A stretch of 64,000 nucleotides of DNA from contig DXCT01000044.1 of NCBI GenBank assembly GCA_019115865.1, positions 1-64,000 on the forward strand, in the 5' to 3' direction. Each line of letters opens with the position of its first letter. The first letter of the stretch is position 1. The translations under genes were made by a program, and so were the position numbers. Below, in pieces: positions 37,075 to 46,651 of the stretch. The notes below the pieces were generated by a model. The model did no database searches. It was not told the origin of the DNA and was given only the letters and a program-made list of their open reading frames with translations. Origin of the DNA: Candidatus Yaniella excrementavium. GTDB taxonomy: Bacteria; Actinomycetota; Actinomycetes; Actinomycetales; Micrococcaceae.

Positions 37075-38602
37075 AGCTTAGGTACTGGTCCTTGTCTTCG
37101 GGGTACACGACGACCGTCATCGCCGTACCTTCTGGCTCGTAGGTTTCCGCCAAAATTTCAGTGTCATCCGAGTGTAGTCGGTGTACGACGTCGCCTTCTG
37201 TATATGGCACCAGGAGATCCATATGCACTGTAGGTCGCGGCAACTCTGCTGCGATAGCCGTTTCAAGTTCGGCAAAACCTTCACCGGATGCTGCAGAGAC
37301 TATTACAGCGTTCGGATAACGGCGCCGCAGGCGGACTAACACCAGCGGATCTGCTGCATCCGCCTTATTGAAAACAATGATTTCGGTCATGTCATTGATC
37401 TGTGTGTCAGCAAATACTTGGTGTACCGCTTCAATTTGTGCCTCTGGCTCTGGATGGGAAGCATCAACTACGTGGAGTATGAGATCTGCTTCTTCAACTT
37501 CTTCCAGAGTTGATCGAAACGCTTCGACCAACTGAGTTGGCAGTTGACGCACGAAGCCAACAGTATCTGTCAGCGTGTACGCGACACCGTCTGCAGTTTG
37601 TGCAGCACGGACAGTTGGGTCCAACGTAGCAAACAACGCGTTTTCAACAAGGACGCCGGCCTTCGTCAACCGGTTAAGGATGGACGACTTACCCGCGTTC
37701 GTGTATCCCGCGATAGCAACAGATGGCACCTGGTTTCGGCGACGTCGAGCGCGTTTGGTGACACGCGCATTCTTCATATGTTTGATGTCGCGCCGCAGCT
37801 TAGCCATACGGTCGCGAATACGACGACGGTCGAGCTCAATCTTGGTCTCACCCGGACCACGTGAACCAATTCCGGCGCCACCGGCAGCCTGGCCGCCAGC
37901 CTGACGCGACATAGATTCACCCCAGCCGCGCAGGCGGGGTAATAAGTATTCAAGTTGGGCCAGCTCGACTTGAGCTTTGCCTTCCTTCGACTGGGCATGC
38001 TGGGCAAAAATATCCAAAATCAATGCTGTTCGGTCAATAACTTTGACCCCGACGACATCCTCAAGGCCTCTGCGCTGCGAGGGCGCCAACTCAGTATCAA
38101 CAATCACCGTATCGGCGCCATGTTCCCGAACTACGTCAGCAAGCTGCAGAGCTTTACCACGTCCTAGAAAAGTTGCAGGATCTGCTGCATGACGACGTTG
38201 GATGATACCGTCAAGCACTGTTGATCCTGCGGTACTCGCCAATGCGGCAAGCTCGCGCAAAGAATGTTCCGCCTCAGCAACAGAGCCCTCGGTCCATAAG
38301 CCTGCTAGGACTACATGTTCCAGCCGAAGTTTTCGATACTCAACTTCGGTGACATCTTCGAGTTCTGTCGAGAGACCTGCAACTCGACGCAGAGCGTGGC
38401 GCTGCTCTAATTCAAACTGATCACCATCAAACTGGGTATGGTTTGAGGCGCCGTCATCAAGCGCTTGGGCACTAGCAGCTACGTCATGTAACGCTGAGCT
38501 GCTATGCGATGGCTTTGCGTCATCAGCAGACAGAATTCGATCGACTAGTGCTTTGACTTCTTGATCGATATGAGGTTCAGAGGACTCGTGTCGTGTGACC
38601 AT
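37064..38602 (-). CDS. hflX: GTPase HflX
   Basis: Ribosome-associated GTPase that splits or rescues 70S ribosomes under stress. The 512 residues carry a long N-terminal charged region, the HflX subdomain (GLEDVVGVKVIDRTALILDIFAQHAQSKEGKAQVELAQLEYLLPRL region), then G1 GYTNAGKS at 299-306, DPTVR, DTVGFV and NKAD. It heads hflX-dinG and is read towards the LysM gene. AAGGAGAAAA lies before the start. Confidence 0.95.
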   Translation of the reverse strand: MVTRHESSEPHIDQEVKALVDRILSADDAKPSHSSSALHDVAASAQALDDGASNHTQFDGDQFELEQRHALRRVAGLSTELEDVTEVEYRKLRLEHVVLAGLWTEGSVAEAEHSLRELAALASTAGSTVLDGIIQRRHAADPATFLGRGKALQLADVVREHGADTVIVDTELAPSQRRGLEDVVGVKVIDRTALILDIFAQHAQSKEGKAQVELAQLEYLLPRLRGWGESMSRQAGGQAAGGAGIGSRGPGETKIELDRRRIRDRMAKLRRDIKHMKNARVTKRARRRRNQVPSVAIAGYTNAGKSSILNRLTKAGVLVENALFATLDPTVRAAQTADGVAYTLTDTVGFVRQLPTQLVEAFRSTLEEVEEADLILHVVDASHPEPEAQIEAVHQVFADTQINDMTEIIVFNKADAADPLVLVRLRRRYPNAVIVSAASGEGFAELETAIAAELPRPTVHMDLLVPYTEGDVVHRLHSDDTEILAETYEPEGTAMTVVVYPEDKDQYLSYVR

Positions 38603-38806
38603 TTTCTCCTTGTTCAGAGGCTAAATTCTTATCTAGCAGTATCTCATATTTGTCGATACTAGGCCCGCTACCAGTAACGGACTTCAGCACATATTCAGTA
38701 CATATACTGCTGTACAGAACAACGTTTAACCTGCAAGCAGTATTCCCGAAAGTTCCGTTAGTCTTCCCTATCGGGCTGTGCCTCAAACACCGACGTTAGA
38801 AGGCAT

Positions 38807-38820
38807 TAGACTGGCTGATG
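38807..38820 (+). promoter_or_regulatory. candidate leaderless -10 box for the methyltransferase gene
   Basis: TAGACT (38807-38812) ends 5 nt before the first of two adjacent ATG codons and there is no Shine-Dalgarno sequence. No convincing -35 is visible at the usual distance. The remaining hflX upstream region (38603-38806) holds a small CAGTA-CATA-TACTG repeat but no gene that I can support. Confidence 0.35.
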
Positions 38821-39462
38821 ATGAACGAGCATTATTTTACCGCCGCCCCTGCAGGCGAAGAGCGTCGCCGCAGCATTGCCGTACAACTTGCCGGCGAGAC
38901 TTTCACAGTTGACACGGCGGCCAGCATTTTCTCTCCCGATGGTTTGGATCGTGGGACCGAAGTATTGCTGGATACTGTGCCATCTCCACCGCAAAAGGGC
39001 ACCTTTCTAGATATCGGATCGGGGTGGGGCCCGATTGCTCTCACTCTAGGTAAGCTTGCCCCAATGTCAGACGTTCTGGCTGTGGAGATCAATGAACGAG
39101 CCGCCGAGTTAACAGCAAGAAACGCAAAACACCTGGGCCTGTCAAATATCGTTGTCAAGCATCCCGATGAGGTCACCGAGGATACGCGTTTTGACTTAAT
39201 CTGGTCGAACCCGCCGATTCGCATTGGGAAGAAAGCCCTCCACGAACTGCTCATTCGTTGGCTGCCCATGCTAAATTCTGGAGGGGCTGCCTGGTTAGTA
39301 GTTGCCAAAAAGCTCGGGGCTGATTCACTATTACCTTGGATCGACAGGATGCTTCAGGATAAGCATCCTGGCCAGTTCACCGTCCGACGCGCGGCAACAA
39401 GCAAAGGGTTTCGCCTGATCCACATCGAGAGAGTGTCAGAGCTTCCCGAAAAAGACAGTTGA
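38818..39462 (+). CDS. RsmC-like class I SAM-dependent methyltransferase
   Basis: A 214-residue MTS-domain enzyme. SAM motif I is LDIGSGWGP at 64-72 and the catalytic NPPIRIGK at 131-138, the signature of RsmC/RsmD-type guanine-N2 methyltransferases acting on rRNA. The N-terminal HYFTAAP and the FxPDG before it are also typical. Start at either of two adjacent ATGs. It converges with the DapF-like gene, overlapping its end by 27 nt. The exact target nucleotide is inference. Confidence 0.85.
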   Translation: MMNEHYFTAAPAGEERRRSIAVQLAGETFTVDTAASIFSPDGLDRGTEVLLDTVPSPPQKGTFLDIGSGWGPIALTLGKLAPMSDVLAVEINERAAELTARNAKHLGLSNIVVKHPDEVTEDTRFDLIWSNPPIRIGKKALHELLIRWLPMLNSGGAAWLVVAKKLGADSLLPWIDRMLQDKHPGQFTVRRAATSKGFRLIHIERVSELPEKDS

Positions 39463-40347
39463 TAATTTCGTAAATGTCGACAATCTATGCTGCTCATGAA
39501 GCTGGACAACGATATCCCCATATTGCGTCGCGACATTCCAGACATTCAGCTGCTTTAGACCACTCCAGTTTTGTAACGCGACGGCAGATGCGGCTGCGGC
39601 AGCTGCAAGATCGTGCGCATGTTGCCTTTCTGTATAAGTGCGCAAACGCAATTGTCCCATACCACTTGCCATTAGAGGATCTTGAGGAACAACAAAATTG
39701 ATACTTGTGAGTCTGGGAGCTGGCGGCTCAAGTGATGGCTGGTGCTCTAGATCAATAGACTCCAGTTCCTCGAGCGTTTCGACAGCAACGGTTACGTAAT
39801 TACTTTGAATTTGGACGCTGAGCCCTGGCCGAGGATCGAGGAGTCCGGCTGCCATCACGAGGGCATCAGATCCCGCTGCGCCGGCTGTATCGGGATCTGG
39901 GAAATTCCAAATACCAATATCGACGCCAATATAGGAAGGCGTGTAGACCGTTGTGATCGGACCAAGATCTGTATCAAATATGCAATGACTTGTATCATCC
40001 GATGCGATCTTCTTGAGCACTGCCAAAACACAAGTAGCGGTACGTGCTGGCTCCGTCATATTTGGGACAGGCTGCCCGTTTGCTTGCCACGCCACGAGTC
40101 GATATTCTGCGGCTGTTGCGTTGGACTGCTGCCGTGCTGGCTTCACTACCACGACACCCGTAGCACCCACGCCAGCGATGCGGTCGCACAGTATCACTGC
40201 AAGGGTGTCTGTCAAACTCACGGAGTCGGTAGGATCGTAGATTACGATCCAATCCCCACACGGTCCGGCAATCTTCACAAAACGTGTCCCGGTGAGGACT
40301 TGAAGGTCACGGTTTGTAGCTTGATCGGGTGGCGTAGGGGCAGTCAT
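39436..40347 (-). CDS. DapF-family protein with both catalytic cysteines lost
   Basis: Intact frame of 303 residues in the dapF position between miaA and the methyltransferase. The fold is recognisable: RFVKIAGPCGDW against the usual F-K-G-GND, and LCDRIAGVGATG against LCDR-GIGADG. Diaminopimelate epimerases need two cysteines, in a CGNG-type loop and in a CGTG-type loop. Here the first region reads NMTEPART (Thr98 at the cysteine position). The second reads ERQHAHDLAAAAA (Ala249 at the cysteine position), with the GVGE glutamate also changed to His245. The substrate loop asparagine is missing too. A catalytically inactive or repurposed homologue is the simplest reading. AAGG precedes the ATG by 7 nt. 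Confidence 0.8.
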   Translation of the reverse strand: MTAPTPPDQATNRDLQVLTGTRFVKIAGPCGDWIVIYDPTDSVSLTDTLAVILCDRIAGVGATGVVVVKPARQQSNATAAEYRLVAWQANGQPVPNMTEPARTATCVLAVLKKIASDDTSHCIFDTDLGPITTVYTPSYIGVDIGIWNFPDPDTAGAAGSDALVMAAGLLDPRPGLSVQIQSNYVTVAVETLEELESIDLEHQPSLEPPAPRLTSINFVVPQDPLMASGMGQLRLRTYTERQHAHDLAAAAAASAVALQNWSGLKQLNVWNVATQYGDIVVQLHEQHRLSTFTKLSTVFFGKL

Positions 40348-40356
40348 ATGGTTACC

Positions 40357-41277
40357 TTAACTGGTTTCTATGATCCTCAAAGCGTCAGTGAGGTGGTCCG
40401 AATCTTCTGCATTAATCCATCGTACCCGCGGATCAGCTTTGAACCAGGTTTCCTGGCGACGGGCAAACCGTCTGGTCGCTACTATTGTAGAGTCCATGGC
40501 CGCTTCTATGGTGGTGTCACCGGCAAGAAAATCCATCATCTGTCGGTAGCCTATAGCACGCGAAGCTGTAGGGGCCTCGGCCAGTCCTTCCGTCAACAAC
40601 CATTTGACTTCAGCGATCCATCCAGCGTCAACCATGGCTCTTACACGCTGTTCGATACGTTCATGCAGCTGGGCTCGGTCAATACTTAAACCGATTTGCA
40701 CGACCGGTAGCACGCGTGGATGATATTGGCGTCTCGGCATAAAGGAGCTAAATGGTTTTCCAGTCAACCGATACACTTCCACAGCACGAACGATACGCCG
40801 CTCATCTTTGATTCGTGCTGATGCCACTGGATCTACCGTCTTGAGTTCTTCACTAAGGTGGCCGATGCCCCACTGACGAACTTCGCGAGTAAGGCGCTCT
40901 CTCAGCTCGCTATCCGTCGGCGGAAATTCCAGCACGTCTAGCGCGGCCCTGATGTACAAACCTGATCCACCCGTGATGATTGGCGTTTTTCCACGGGCAC
41001 GTATTTCACATACCCTTTCTCGGGCCACATTTTGGAACTCAGCTACGCTGGCCTCAATGTTGAGATCATAGATATCAAGCAAGTGGTGGGCAATATTGCC
41101 GCGCTCAGCAAGTGTGGCTTTAGCTGTGCCTATATCCATGCCTTTGTAAAACTGCATTGAATCTGCGTTGATCACTTCGCCATTGAGTTCGTGTGCCAGG
41201 CCAACCGCGAGATTAGTTTTGCCCGTTGCGGTTGCTCCAACAAGAGCAATGAGCGGAGGATTAGTTTGCACCGACAC
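40357..41277 (-). CDS. miaA: tRNA dimethylallyltransferase
   Basis: Adds the isopentenyl group to A37 of tRNAs reading UNN codons. The 306 residues have the P-loop GATATGKT at 14-21, the [15 protein letters not shown] segment and GGSGLYIRA. The GTG start overlaps the end of miaB by 17 nt; a second in-frame GTG lies two codons later. It works with MiaB on the same base. Confidence 0.95.
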   Translation of the reverse strand: MSVQTNPPLIALVGATATGKTNLAVGLAHELNGEVINADSMQFYKGMDIGTAKATLAERGNIAHHLLDIYDLNIEASVAEFQNVARERVCEIRARGKTPIITGGSGLYIRAALDVLEFPPTDSELRERLTREVRQWGIGHLSEELKTVDPVASARIKDERRIVRAVEVYRLTGKPFSSFMPRRQYHPRVLPVVQIGLSIDRAQLHERIEQRVRAMVDAGWIAEVKWLLTEGLAEAPTASRAIGYRQMMDFLAGDTTIEAAMDSTIVATRRFARRQETWFKADPRVRWINAEDSDHLTDALRIIETS

Positions 41278-42778
41278 GCAAGCCTGGTAGTCCGAGATTC
41301 ACACCACTTACGCCTGCCCCCGTGGACGTTCCACACGATTCAGCTTGCGCACGGTCCCATGCATCCCCAGCTCTTGAACGGCGGAGCACATATTCTGCTG
41401 CAGTTTCTGGGTCCGCAATGAGGTGATAAGAATGCGATTCGGTGATCGGTACCGTGACGAAATCACCTGGCCGTGGATGCTCCACACCCACGGGTATACT
41501 GAAATGTACAAGACGATTATCGGGTGCTCTACCGGTTAATCTACCGGTTTTCTCATCTCGAGCCCCACCGTCATTGGTCACTAACAGTTCCTGACGAGTG
41601 CCGACCAACTTGGCAGACTCTTCAGCTGCAATACGGTCTTGGAGTGCGATAAGGCGCTCGAAGCGTTCTTGTACAATCTCTTTGGGTATCTGATCTTCCA
41701 TGTCCGCTGCTGGGGTACCTTCCCTGGGTGAATACTGGAAGGTATACGCCATCGAAAAACGTGAAGCTTCAACAACATCTAGCGTCTGCTGAAAATCTGC
41801 TTCGGTTTCCCCGGGGAATCCGACGATAATATCAGTAGTGACGGCTGCGTGTGGAATCCGTTCTCGGACTTTATCCAGAATGCCGAGAAAACGTTTTGAA
41901 CGATAGGATCGGCGCATAGACTTCAAAATAGAGTCTGAACCGGACTGCAGTGGCATGTGGAGTTGGGGCATGACATTCGGTGTTTCAGCCATAGCCTCTA
42001 TGACGTCATCGGTGAATGAAGCTGGGTGTGGGCTAGTAAACCGGACGCGTTCCAGTCCCTCAATTTCCCCTGTCGCTCTCAATAATTTGGAGAATGCTTG
42101 ACGATCTCGGAATTCGACCCCGTAGGTGTTCACATTCTGTCCCAGCAACGTTACTTCTACAGCCCCGTCGTCCACTAACGCTTGGACTTCTGCCAAGATG
42201 TCGCCTGGCCGACGGTCTTTTTCTTTTCCTCGAAGCGACGGAACAATACAGAAAGTGCAGGTGTTATTACAGCCGACTGAGATTGAGACCCAGCCGGAGT
42301 AACTCGACTCACGCTTCGTTGGCAACGTCGAAGGAAAGGTTTCCAGTGCCTCCAAAAGCTCAACCTGCGCTTCATCATTATGAAGCGACCGGCTGAGCAG
42401 TGCAGGAAGCGACCCAATATTATGTGTGCCAAATACGACATCGACCCAGGGGGCACGTTCTACGATCGTATTCTGATCCTTCTGCGCCAGACAACCGCCC
42501 ACAGCAATCTGCATGCCCGGATGATCATCTTTCGTCGCTTTGAGATTCCCGAGATGACCATATAACCGGTTTGAAGCATTCTCTCGCACTGCACAGGTAT
42601 TGAAGACCACAAGATCAGGGATGGCTTCTTCTACCGCAGGGACGTACCCATTAGACTCCAATAAGCCAGAGATACGCTCCGAGTCGTGGACATTCATCTG
42701 ACACCCAAAGGTCCGGATCTCATATGAACGTGGTGTTGCAAGTTCGGTTAAGGCTTCAGTCACGGTGCTCATTTTCAT
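41261..42778 (-). CDS. miaB: tRNA-2-methylthio-N6-dimethylallyladenosine synthase
   Basis: Radical-SAM methylthiotransferase acting on the base prepared by MiaA. The 505 residues have an N-terminal MTTase domain with TFGCQMN, the CxxxCxxC cluster in [14 protein letters not shown], and a TRAM domain at the C-terminus. It starts [10 protein letters not shown]; the ATG overlaps the recX stop (ATGA). The family cysteines are intact. Confidence 0.96.
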   Translation of the reverse strand: MKMSTVTEALTELATPRSYEIRTFGCQMNVHDSERISGLLESNGYVPAVEEAIPDLVVFNTCAVRENASNRLYGHLGNLKATKDDHPGMQIAVGGCLAQKDQNTIVERAPWVDVVFGTHNIGSLPALLSRSLHNDEAQVELLEALETFPSTLPTKRESSYSGWVSISVGCNNTCTFCIVPSLRGKEKDRRPGDILAEVQALVDDGAVEVTLLGQNVNTYGVEFRDRQAFSKLLRATGEIEGLERVRFTSPHPASFTDDVIEAMAETPNVMPQLHMPLQSGSDSILKSMRRSYRSKRFLGILDKVRERIPHAAVTTDIIVGFPGETEADFQQTLDVVEASRFSMAYTFQYSPREGTPAADMEDQIPKEIVQERFERLIALQDRIAAEESAKLVGTRQELLVTNDGGARDEKTGRLTGRAPDNRLVHFSIPVGVEHPRPGDFVTVPITESHSYHLIADPETAAEYVLRRSRAGDAWDRAQAESCGTSTGAGVSGVNLGLPGLRVGAN

Positions 42779-43311
42779 TCGTTGAGGGTGTCAAGGTCAT
42801 CAGCGTTCAAAGCGTCTGTTACAACGTTGAATGCCAGACCCGGAGGGTATCCTTTTCGGGATAGCATACCGACCAGGCGTCGCACCATTCTATCGCGTTG
42901 TTTGCGCTGCTCCGGATCTGTTGATGTAGGCACAGAGTGACGCGATATTTTACGCGCTACGAGTTCAGTTGCTTTATTCCATTCATCTTCATCTGACACC
43001 TGCTCCAGCGCGAGTTCTGCTTCGTGTTCGTCAATACCACGTTTACGAAGTTCCATACTCAATACTCGACGTGCTAGTCCTTTCGAGCGATGCCGAGAAC
43101 GAACCCAGCTTTCTGCAAACGCCGCATCATCAATGAGCTCAACTTCTTCGAACCGGTCTAGCACTTGGCTAACGACGTCTTCTGGAAGTTCTCGTTGCAT
43201 CAATTTCTCAGCAAGCTGATGCCTCGTTTTAGGCGCAGCAGAGAGTTGGCGCAACACGATATTTCTTGCTTTTTGACTCAGGTCTGCACTGTCAGCGTCC
43301 TGTTCAACCAT
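42775..43311 (-). CDS. recX: regulatory protein RecX
   Basis: Negative modulator of RecA filaments, 178 residues. It has the tandem three-helix RecX repeats, with [36 protein letters not shown] and [27 protein letters not shown] segments. It follows recA by 5 nt, as is usual, and overlaps miaB by 4 nt. Confidence 0.93.
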   Translation of the reverse strand: MVEQDADSADLSQKARNIVLRQLSAAPKTRHQLAEKLMQRELPEDVVSQVLDRFEEVELIDDAAFAESWVRSRHRSKGLARRVLSMELRKRGIDEHEAELALEQVSDEDEWNKATELVARKISRHSVPTSTDPEQRKQRDRMVRRLVGMLSRKGYPPGLAFNVVTDALNADDLDTLNE

Positions 43312-43316
43312 CCGGT

Positions 43317-44369
43317 TTAGGCGTCCTCTACAGCTTTCAGAGCGACTTCCTCGTCATCTGTTTCCTGGTTCTCTGCACCGATCCCAAGAGTAGCTTTAAT
43401 ACGATCTTCAATCTCGACTGCCAGATCTGGATTATCTTTCAGGAAACGACGTGAGTTCTCTTTACCTTGACCGAGTTGATCACCGTCATAGGTGTACCAT
43501 GCCCCAGATTTTCGAACAATGCTGTGCTCCACACCCATATCAAGCAAGCCCCCTTCACGGGAGATACCCTCGCCGTAAAGAATGTCGAATTCGGCCTGTT
43601 TGAACGGTGGAGCCATCTTATTTTTGACAATTTTCGCACGGGTGCGGTTCCCGACAGGGTTACCGGCTTCTTTAAGAGTTTCGATGCGACGGATGTCAAT
43701 GCGTACTGACGAGTAGAACTTCAGGGCCTTACCGCCTGTAGTAGTTTCGGGCGATCCAAAGAAAACCCCAACTTTCTCACGCAACTGGTTGATGAATACA
43801 GCTGTGGTTTTTGACTGGTATAGGCGGCCGGTAATCTTGCGTAGTGCCTGCGACATCAGTCGGGCCTGAAGGCCGACGTGGGAGTCTCCCATCTCGCCTT
43901 CAATTTCAGCACGGGGAACCAAGGCAGCAACCGAGTCAATAACAACGATATCTAGTGCGCCAGAACCAATGAGCATGTCCATGATTTCCAGCGCTTGTTC
44001 GCCTGTGTCAGGTTGCGAAACGAGCAGCGCATCAGTATCGACCCCAAGTTTCTTCGCATATTCCGGATCGAGTGCGTGTTCCGCGTCGATAAATGCAGCA
44101 ATACCGCCTTTACGCTGAGCTTCAGCGACTGCATGTAATGCCACGGTGGTTTTACCCGAAGATTCTGGACCGTAGATCTCAACAACACGCCCGCGCGGTA
44201 GACCGCCAATTCCCAAAGCGATGTCTAATGCAACAGAGCCTGTTGGAACAACCTCGAGTGGAGCCCGTACCTCATCACCCAGGCGCATGATTGAGCCTTT
44301 GCCGTAACTCTTGTCAATCTGTGCCAGCGCTGCGTCTAGTGCTTTATCGCGGTTATTTTGTGAAGACAT
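43317..44369 (-). CDS. recA: recombinase RecA
   Basis: Strand-exchange ATPase of 350 residues. Walker A is GPESSGKTT at 67-75, and [14 protein letters not shown] and the C-terminal acidic tail are typical. The ATG at 44369 has AAGGAG 8 nt upstream; ten codons further upstream are open but lack conservation. It starts the recA-recX-miaB-miaA run. The promoter region shows no SOS box of the GAAC-N4-GTTC form. Confidence 0.98.
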   Translation of the reverse strand: MSSQNNRDKALDAALAQIDKSYGKGSIMRLGDEVRAPLEVVPTGSVALDIALGIGGLPRGRVVEIYGPESSGKTTVALHAVAEAQRKGGIAAFIDAEHALDPEYAKKLGVDTDALLVSQPDTGEQALEIMDMLIGSGALDIVVIDSVAALVPRAEIEGEMGDSHVGLQARLMSQALRKITGRLYQSKTTAVFINQLREKVGVFFGSPETTTGGKALKFYSSVRIDIRRIETLKEAGNPVGNRTRAKIVKNKMAPPFKQAEFDILYGEGISREGGLLDMGVEHSIVRKSGAWYTYDGDQLGQGKENSRRFLKDNPDLAVEIEDRIKATLGIGAENQETDDEEVALKAVEDA

Positions 44370-44427
44370 ACTCAGTTCTCCTTGAATTGTAGATGGCAAA
44401 CCACATTAGTTTGCTGCCATGCTCAAA

Positions 44428-44455
44428 AGTTTATGATGCTGCGAGGACACGATAA
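44428..44455 (-). promoter_or_regulatory. candidate recA promoter
   Basis: TTATCG (44450-44455), 16-nt spacer, TAAACT (44428-44433), about 60 nt before the recA ATG. An inverted repeat GCAAAC/GTTTGC lies between the -10 and the start. No LexA-type GAAC-N4-GTTC and no perfect PafBC-type motif is seen. Confidence 0.35.
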
Positions 44456-44572
44456 GCCACCTACATTTGTAATGTGGAAAACCCTGCGATATTCCGACCT
44501 TCGTGGCAACCTGTGGATAATTCTACAAACTTAGAATTATATATCGAGGACCCTTTAGCGTGTCGGTGGGTC

Positions 44573-44803
44573 TTACAACGCGTCAGTGTCGCGGGGTGGA
44601 ATATCTTTGCCGAGTCGCTGCGGGGCAGGGATATCGTGCAGATCACATACTGCAGCCCAGACTATCTTGGGATCAACGCCCTGAGCCAAGGCGTCCTGCG
44701 CCGTTGCATTCAGTTCGGGTAGCTCAAGAGATGCAGCAATAACACCAGCATTGGCCGACCCAAACTCATCCTGGATAAGAGTCCAGAATTGCGATTCTCT
44801 CAT
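44573..44803 (-). CDS. DUF3046 family protein
   Basis: A 76-residue conserved actinobacterial protein typically found beside recA. It starts MRESQFWTLIQDEFG, has the family's VWAAVCDLHDIPAPQRLG segment, and has no signal or membrane segment. GGAGGA lies 12 nt before the ATG. Role unknown; its location between clgR and recA suggests DNA-damage linkage by neighbourhood only. Confidence 0.85.
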   Translation of the reverse strand: MRESQFWTLIQDEFGSANAGVIAASLELPELNATAQDALAQGVDPKIVWAAVCDLHDIPAPQRLGKDIPPRDTDAL

Positions 44804-44839
44804 ATACGGTCATCTTCCTCCGACGTCCGAAAACACTCC

Positions 44840-44877
44840 GGCCGCAAGCTCTCTATCTATCAAGAGAGCTTGCGGCC
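44840..44877 (-). terminator. 15-bp hairpin terminator of clgR
   Basis: Perfect repeat GGCCGCAAGCTCTCT (44840-44854) and its complement at 44863-44877 with an 8-nt loop, followed on the minus strand by GGAGTGTTTTC. It lies between clgR and DUF3046. Confidence 0.75.
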
Positions 44878-44910
44878 TACGGCAAAGCTTTCGAACGTCT
44901 AGCAGGCTAA

Positions 44911-45252
44911 CTATCGGTTAGCCAGTTGATCACCACGGTTAAAACCTTGGCTATGCTGCTGTTGCTGTGCGTAGCGATGTGCTAGCTCGGCGGGAATAGT
45001 GTCAGGAATCTGTACTGCTTCTTCAACAGCAATACGATCAGACACTTCACGGAGCATTACAGAAAGTGGAATATCGAGTGCTGCAGTGATGGCGCTCAGC
45101 AGTTCAGAGGATGCTTCCTTCTGACCTCGCTCAACTTCGGAGAGGTACCCCAGAGATACTCGTGCATCGTGCGATACCTCGCGAAGGGTGCGGCCCTGGC
45201 GCTGACGAACGTCACGCAACACGTAGCCAATCTCTTCACGCAGCACTGGCAT
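44911..45252 (-). CDS. clgR: ClgR-type helix-turn-helix stress regulator
   Basis: XRE-family activator of 113 residues that in actinobacteria controls clp protease and other proteostasis and repair genes. The HTH is in [31 protein letters not shown], about 18-50, as in ClgR. The frame continues 31 codons upstream, but the conserved N-terminus [16 protein letters not shown] and AAGGAG 6 nt before the ATG favour this start. It sits between cinA and DUF3046. The upstream sigma-H-like promoter fits control by heat or oxidative stress. Confidence 0.88.
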   Translation of the reverse strand: MPVLREEIGYVLRDVRQRQGRTLREVSHDARVSLGYLSEVERGQKEASSELLSAITAALDIPLSVMLREVSDRIAVEEAVQIPDTIPAELAHRYAQQQQHSQGFNRGDQLANR

Positions 45253-45421
45253 GGTGGGCTCCTTGGACTCGTTCTGCTGGCTCAACGATTCGCCAGCCTT
45301 CAGCCAACGGGTCACACCATTTACGACTACCGGTTCTCTCATCATATTTAACCACCATCTCCTGTATATACATGAATCCCTGCTGGAGGAGCGTGGGGAC
45401 TCTAAGACCTTCCACCATTAC

Positions 45422-45450
45422 ACAACACATGTGTTGTCGAATTTGTTCCC
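45422..45450 (-). promoter_or_regulatory. sigma-H/sigma-E-like promoter of clgR overlapping a palindrome
   Basis: On the minus strand GGGAAC (45445-45450), 18-nt spacer, GTTG (45423-45426) fits the GGAA-N18-GTT form of actinobacterial stress sigma factors. A perfect 16-bp palindrome ACAACACATGTGTTGT (45422-45437) overlaps the -10. The leader would run about 165 nt to the clgR ATG. The 45253-45556 interval otherwise holds only AT-rich sequence near 45460-45485. Confidence 0.5.
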
Positions 45451-45556
45451 GGAGGGATCAAATTATTTAAAATTTCTTTCAAATTGACGCTCGGTGTGTT
45501 ACGCGGCACATGAATCCGGTCCTTCTGGCTGCACATCTGCGCTTCAGACGATACGC

Positions 45557-46039
45557 TTAACCACGCTGTTCAGCCCATTCTGCCATTAGCTTGAGGCATG
45601 CGGCTACCGTCGAGCGACGTATGTTCTCACGGTTACCAGCGAAACGTAGCAACTTCGCGTATGTCCCATCCGGTGTAGCGAGTGCAATGAACACGATGCC
45701 TACCGCTTTTCCCTCTGATGGCTCCGGACCTGCGACCCCTGTCGTTGCGATTCCAAGATCTGTACGCAAGCGATCTCGTGCGCCACGAGCCATTTGTTTT
45801 GCAGTTTCAGCATCTACAGCACCTCGGGCCGCAAGAGTATCAGCAAACACGCCGAGTAGCCGGTGTTTAATAGCGTTGTTGTACGCGACTACCCCTCCAT
45901 GTAAGACTGCCGATGCTCCAGATACTTCAGCAAGAGTCGAGCTCAACATCCCTGCTGTAAGCGACTCTGCGGTCGCAACGGTCAGATTCCTTTTCCTCAG
46001 CTGTGCAACAATCTGTTCGGGGTCATAGCGTTCGGTCAT
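45557..46039 (-). CDS. CinA-family nicotinamide-nucleotide amidase
   Basis: C-terminal CinA (PncC) domain of 160 residues, which deamidates nicotinamide mononucleotide. It has LTVATAESLTAGMLSSTLAEVSGASAVLHGGVVAYNNAIK, LGIATTGVAGPEPSEGKAVGIVFIA and the usual serine/lysine surroundings. The N-terminal domain of full CinA is absent, which is normal for these stand-alone forms. It lies between pgsA and clgR. Confidence 0.9.
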   Translation of the reverse strand: MTERYDPEQIVAQLRKRNLTVATAESLTAGMLSSTLAEVSGASAVLHGGVVAYNNAIKHRLLGVFADTLAARGAVDAETAKQMARGARDRLRTDLGIATTGVAGPEPSEGKAVGIVFIALATPDGTYAKLLRFAGNRENIRRSTVAACLKLMAEWAEQRG

Positions 46040-46051
46040 AATCCGCTCGAT

Positions 46052-46651
46052 TCACTTATCAGTCTGAGACTCTTCTTTCGGCGCAATCGCGGCTTTTACG
46101 ACGTACTCTAAGCCGGTCACCAGCGTCACGACCAGCGCTGCAATCACAATGGCCCAGCCGAACCACAGCCACCATTCACCCAAGAAAGGCGCTAGCGGTA
46201 AGAGCAACGCAAGAATCGCAGCTGTCTGAAGAACAGTCTTAATCTTACCGCCGCGGCTCGCCGGTAGCACACGGGTACGAAGCATCAGCAGGCGCATTAC
46301 AGTGATGCCCCATTCACGCAGCAAAATCACAATCGTGATCCACCACCAGATCTCGCCTAATAGTGACATTGTGATCCACGCAGCCCCGGTTAAAAACTTG
46401 TCTGCAATTGGATCCGCAATTTTGCCAAAATTGGTGACTAGTCCCCTAGCGCGGGCAATGTCGCCATCAAGCTTGTCGGTGTACATAGCAACCGCAAATA
46501 TCACGACCGCAATCCAGCGGGACTGCATGGATTCTTCGCCAAACGTACCTGATTCCCATAAGGCCCAAATAAAGAATGGGACCAACAATATGCGAATAGT
46601 GGTGAGCACATTGGGGAGATTCAGTGCGCTTACCTGCCCGTTAGCTGCCAT
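46052..46651 (-). CDS. pgsA: CDP-diacylglycerol-glycerol-3-phosphate 3-phosphatidyltransferase
   Basis: Membrane enzyme of the CDP-alcohol transferase family that makes phosphatidylglycerophosphate. The 199 residues have several membrane segments and the signature D-x2-DG-x2-AR-x8-G-x3-D-x3-D, seen in YTDKLDGDIARARGLVTNFGKIADPIADK. It overlaps the end of ftsK by 22 nt. Confidence 0.93.
   Translation of the reverse strand: MAANGQVSALNLPNVLTTIRILLVPFFIWALWESGTFGEESMQSRWIAVVIFAVAMYTDKLDGDIARARGLVTNFGKIADPIADKFLTGAAWITMSLLGEIWWWITIVILLREWGITVMRLLMLRTRVLPASRGGKIKTVLQTAAILALLLPLAPFLGEWWLWFGWAIVIAALVVTLVTGLEYVVKAAIAPKEESQTDK

Noticed and set aside
39805..40689. A 294-codon plus-strand frame opposite the DapF-like gene and miaA.
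   Set aside because: Composition is Arg/Cys/His-rich, typical of an antisense shadow, and it has no domain marks. Both minus-strand genes are well supported.
44840..44877. Hairpin containing AGCTTGCGGCC as a rifamycin-type element.
   Set aside because: Resemblance is partial. Position after clgR and stem length fit a terminator.
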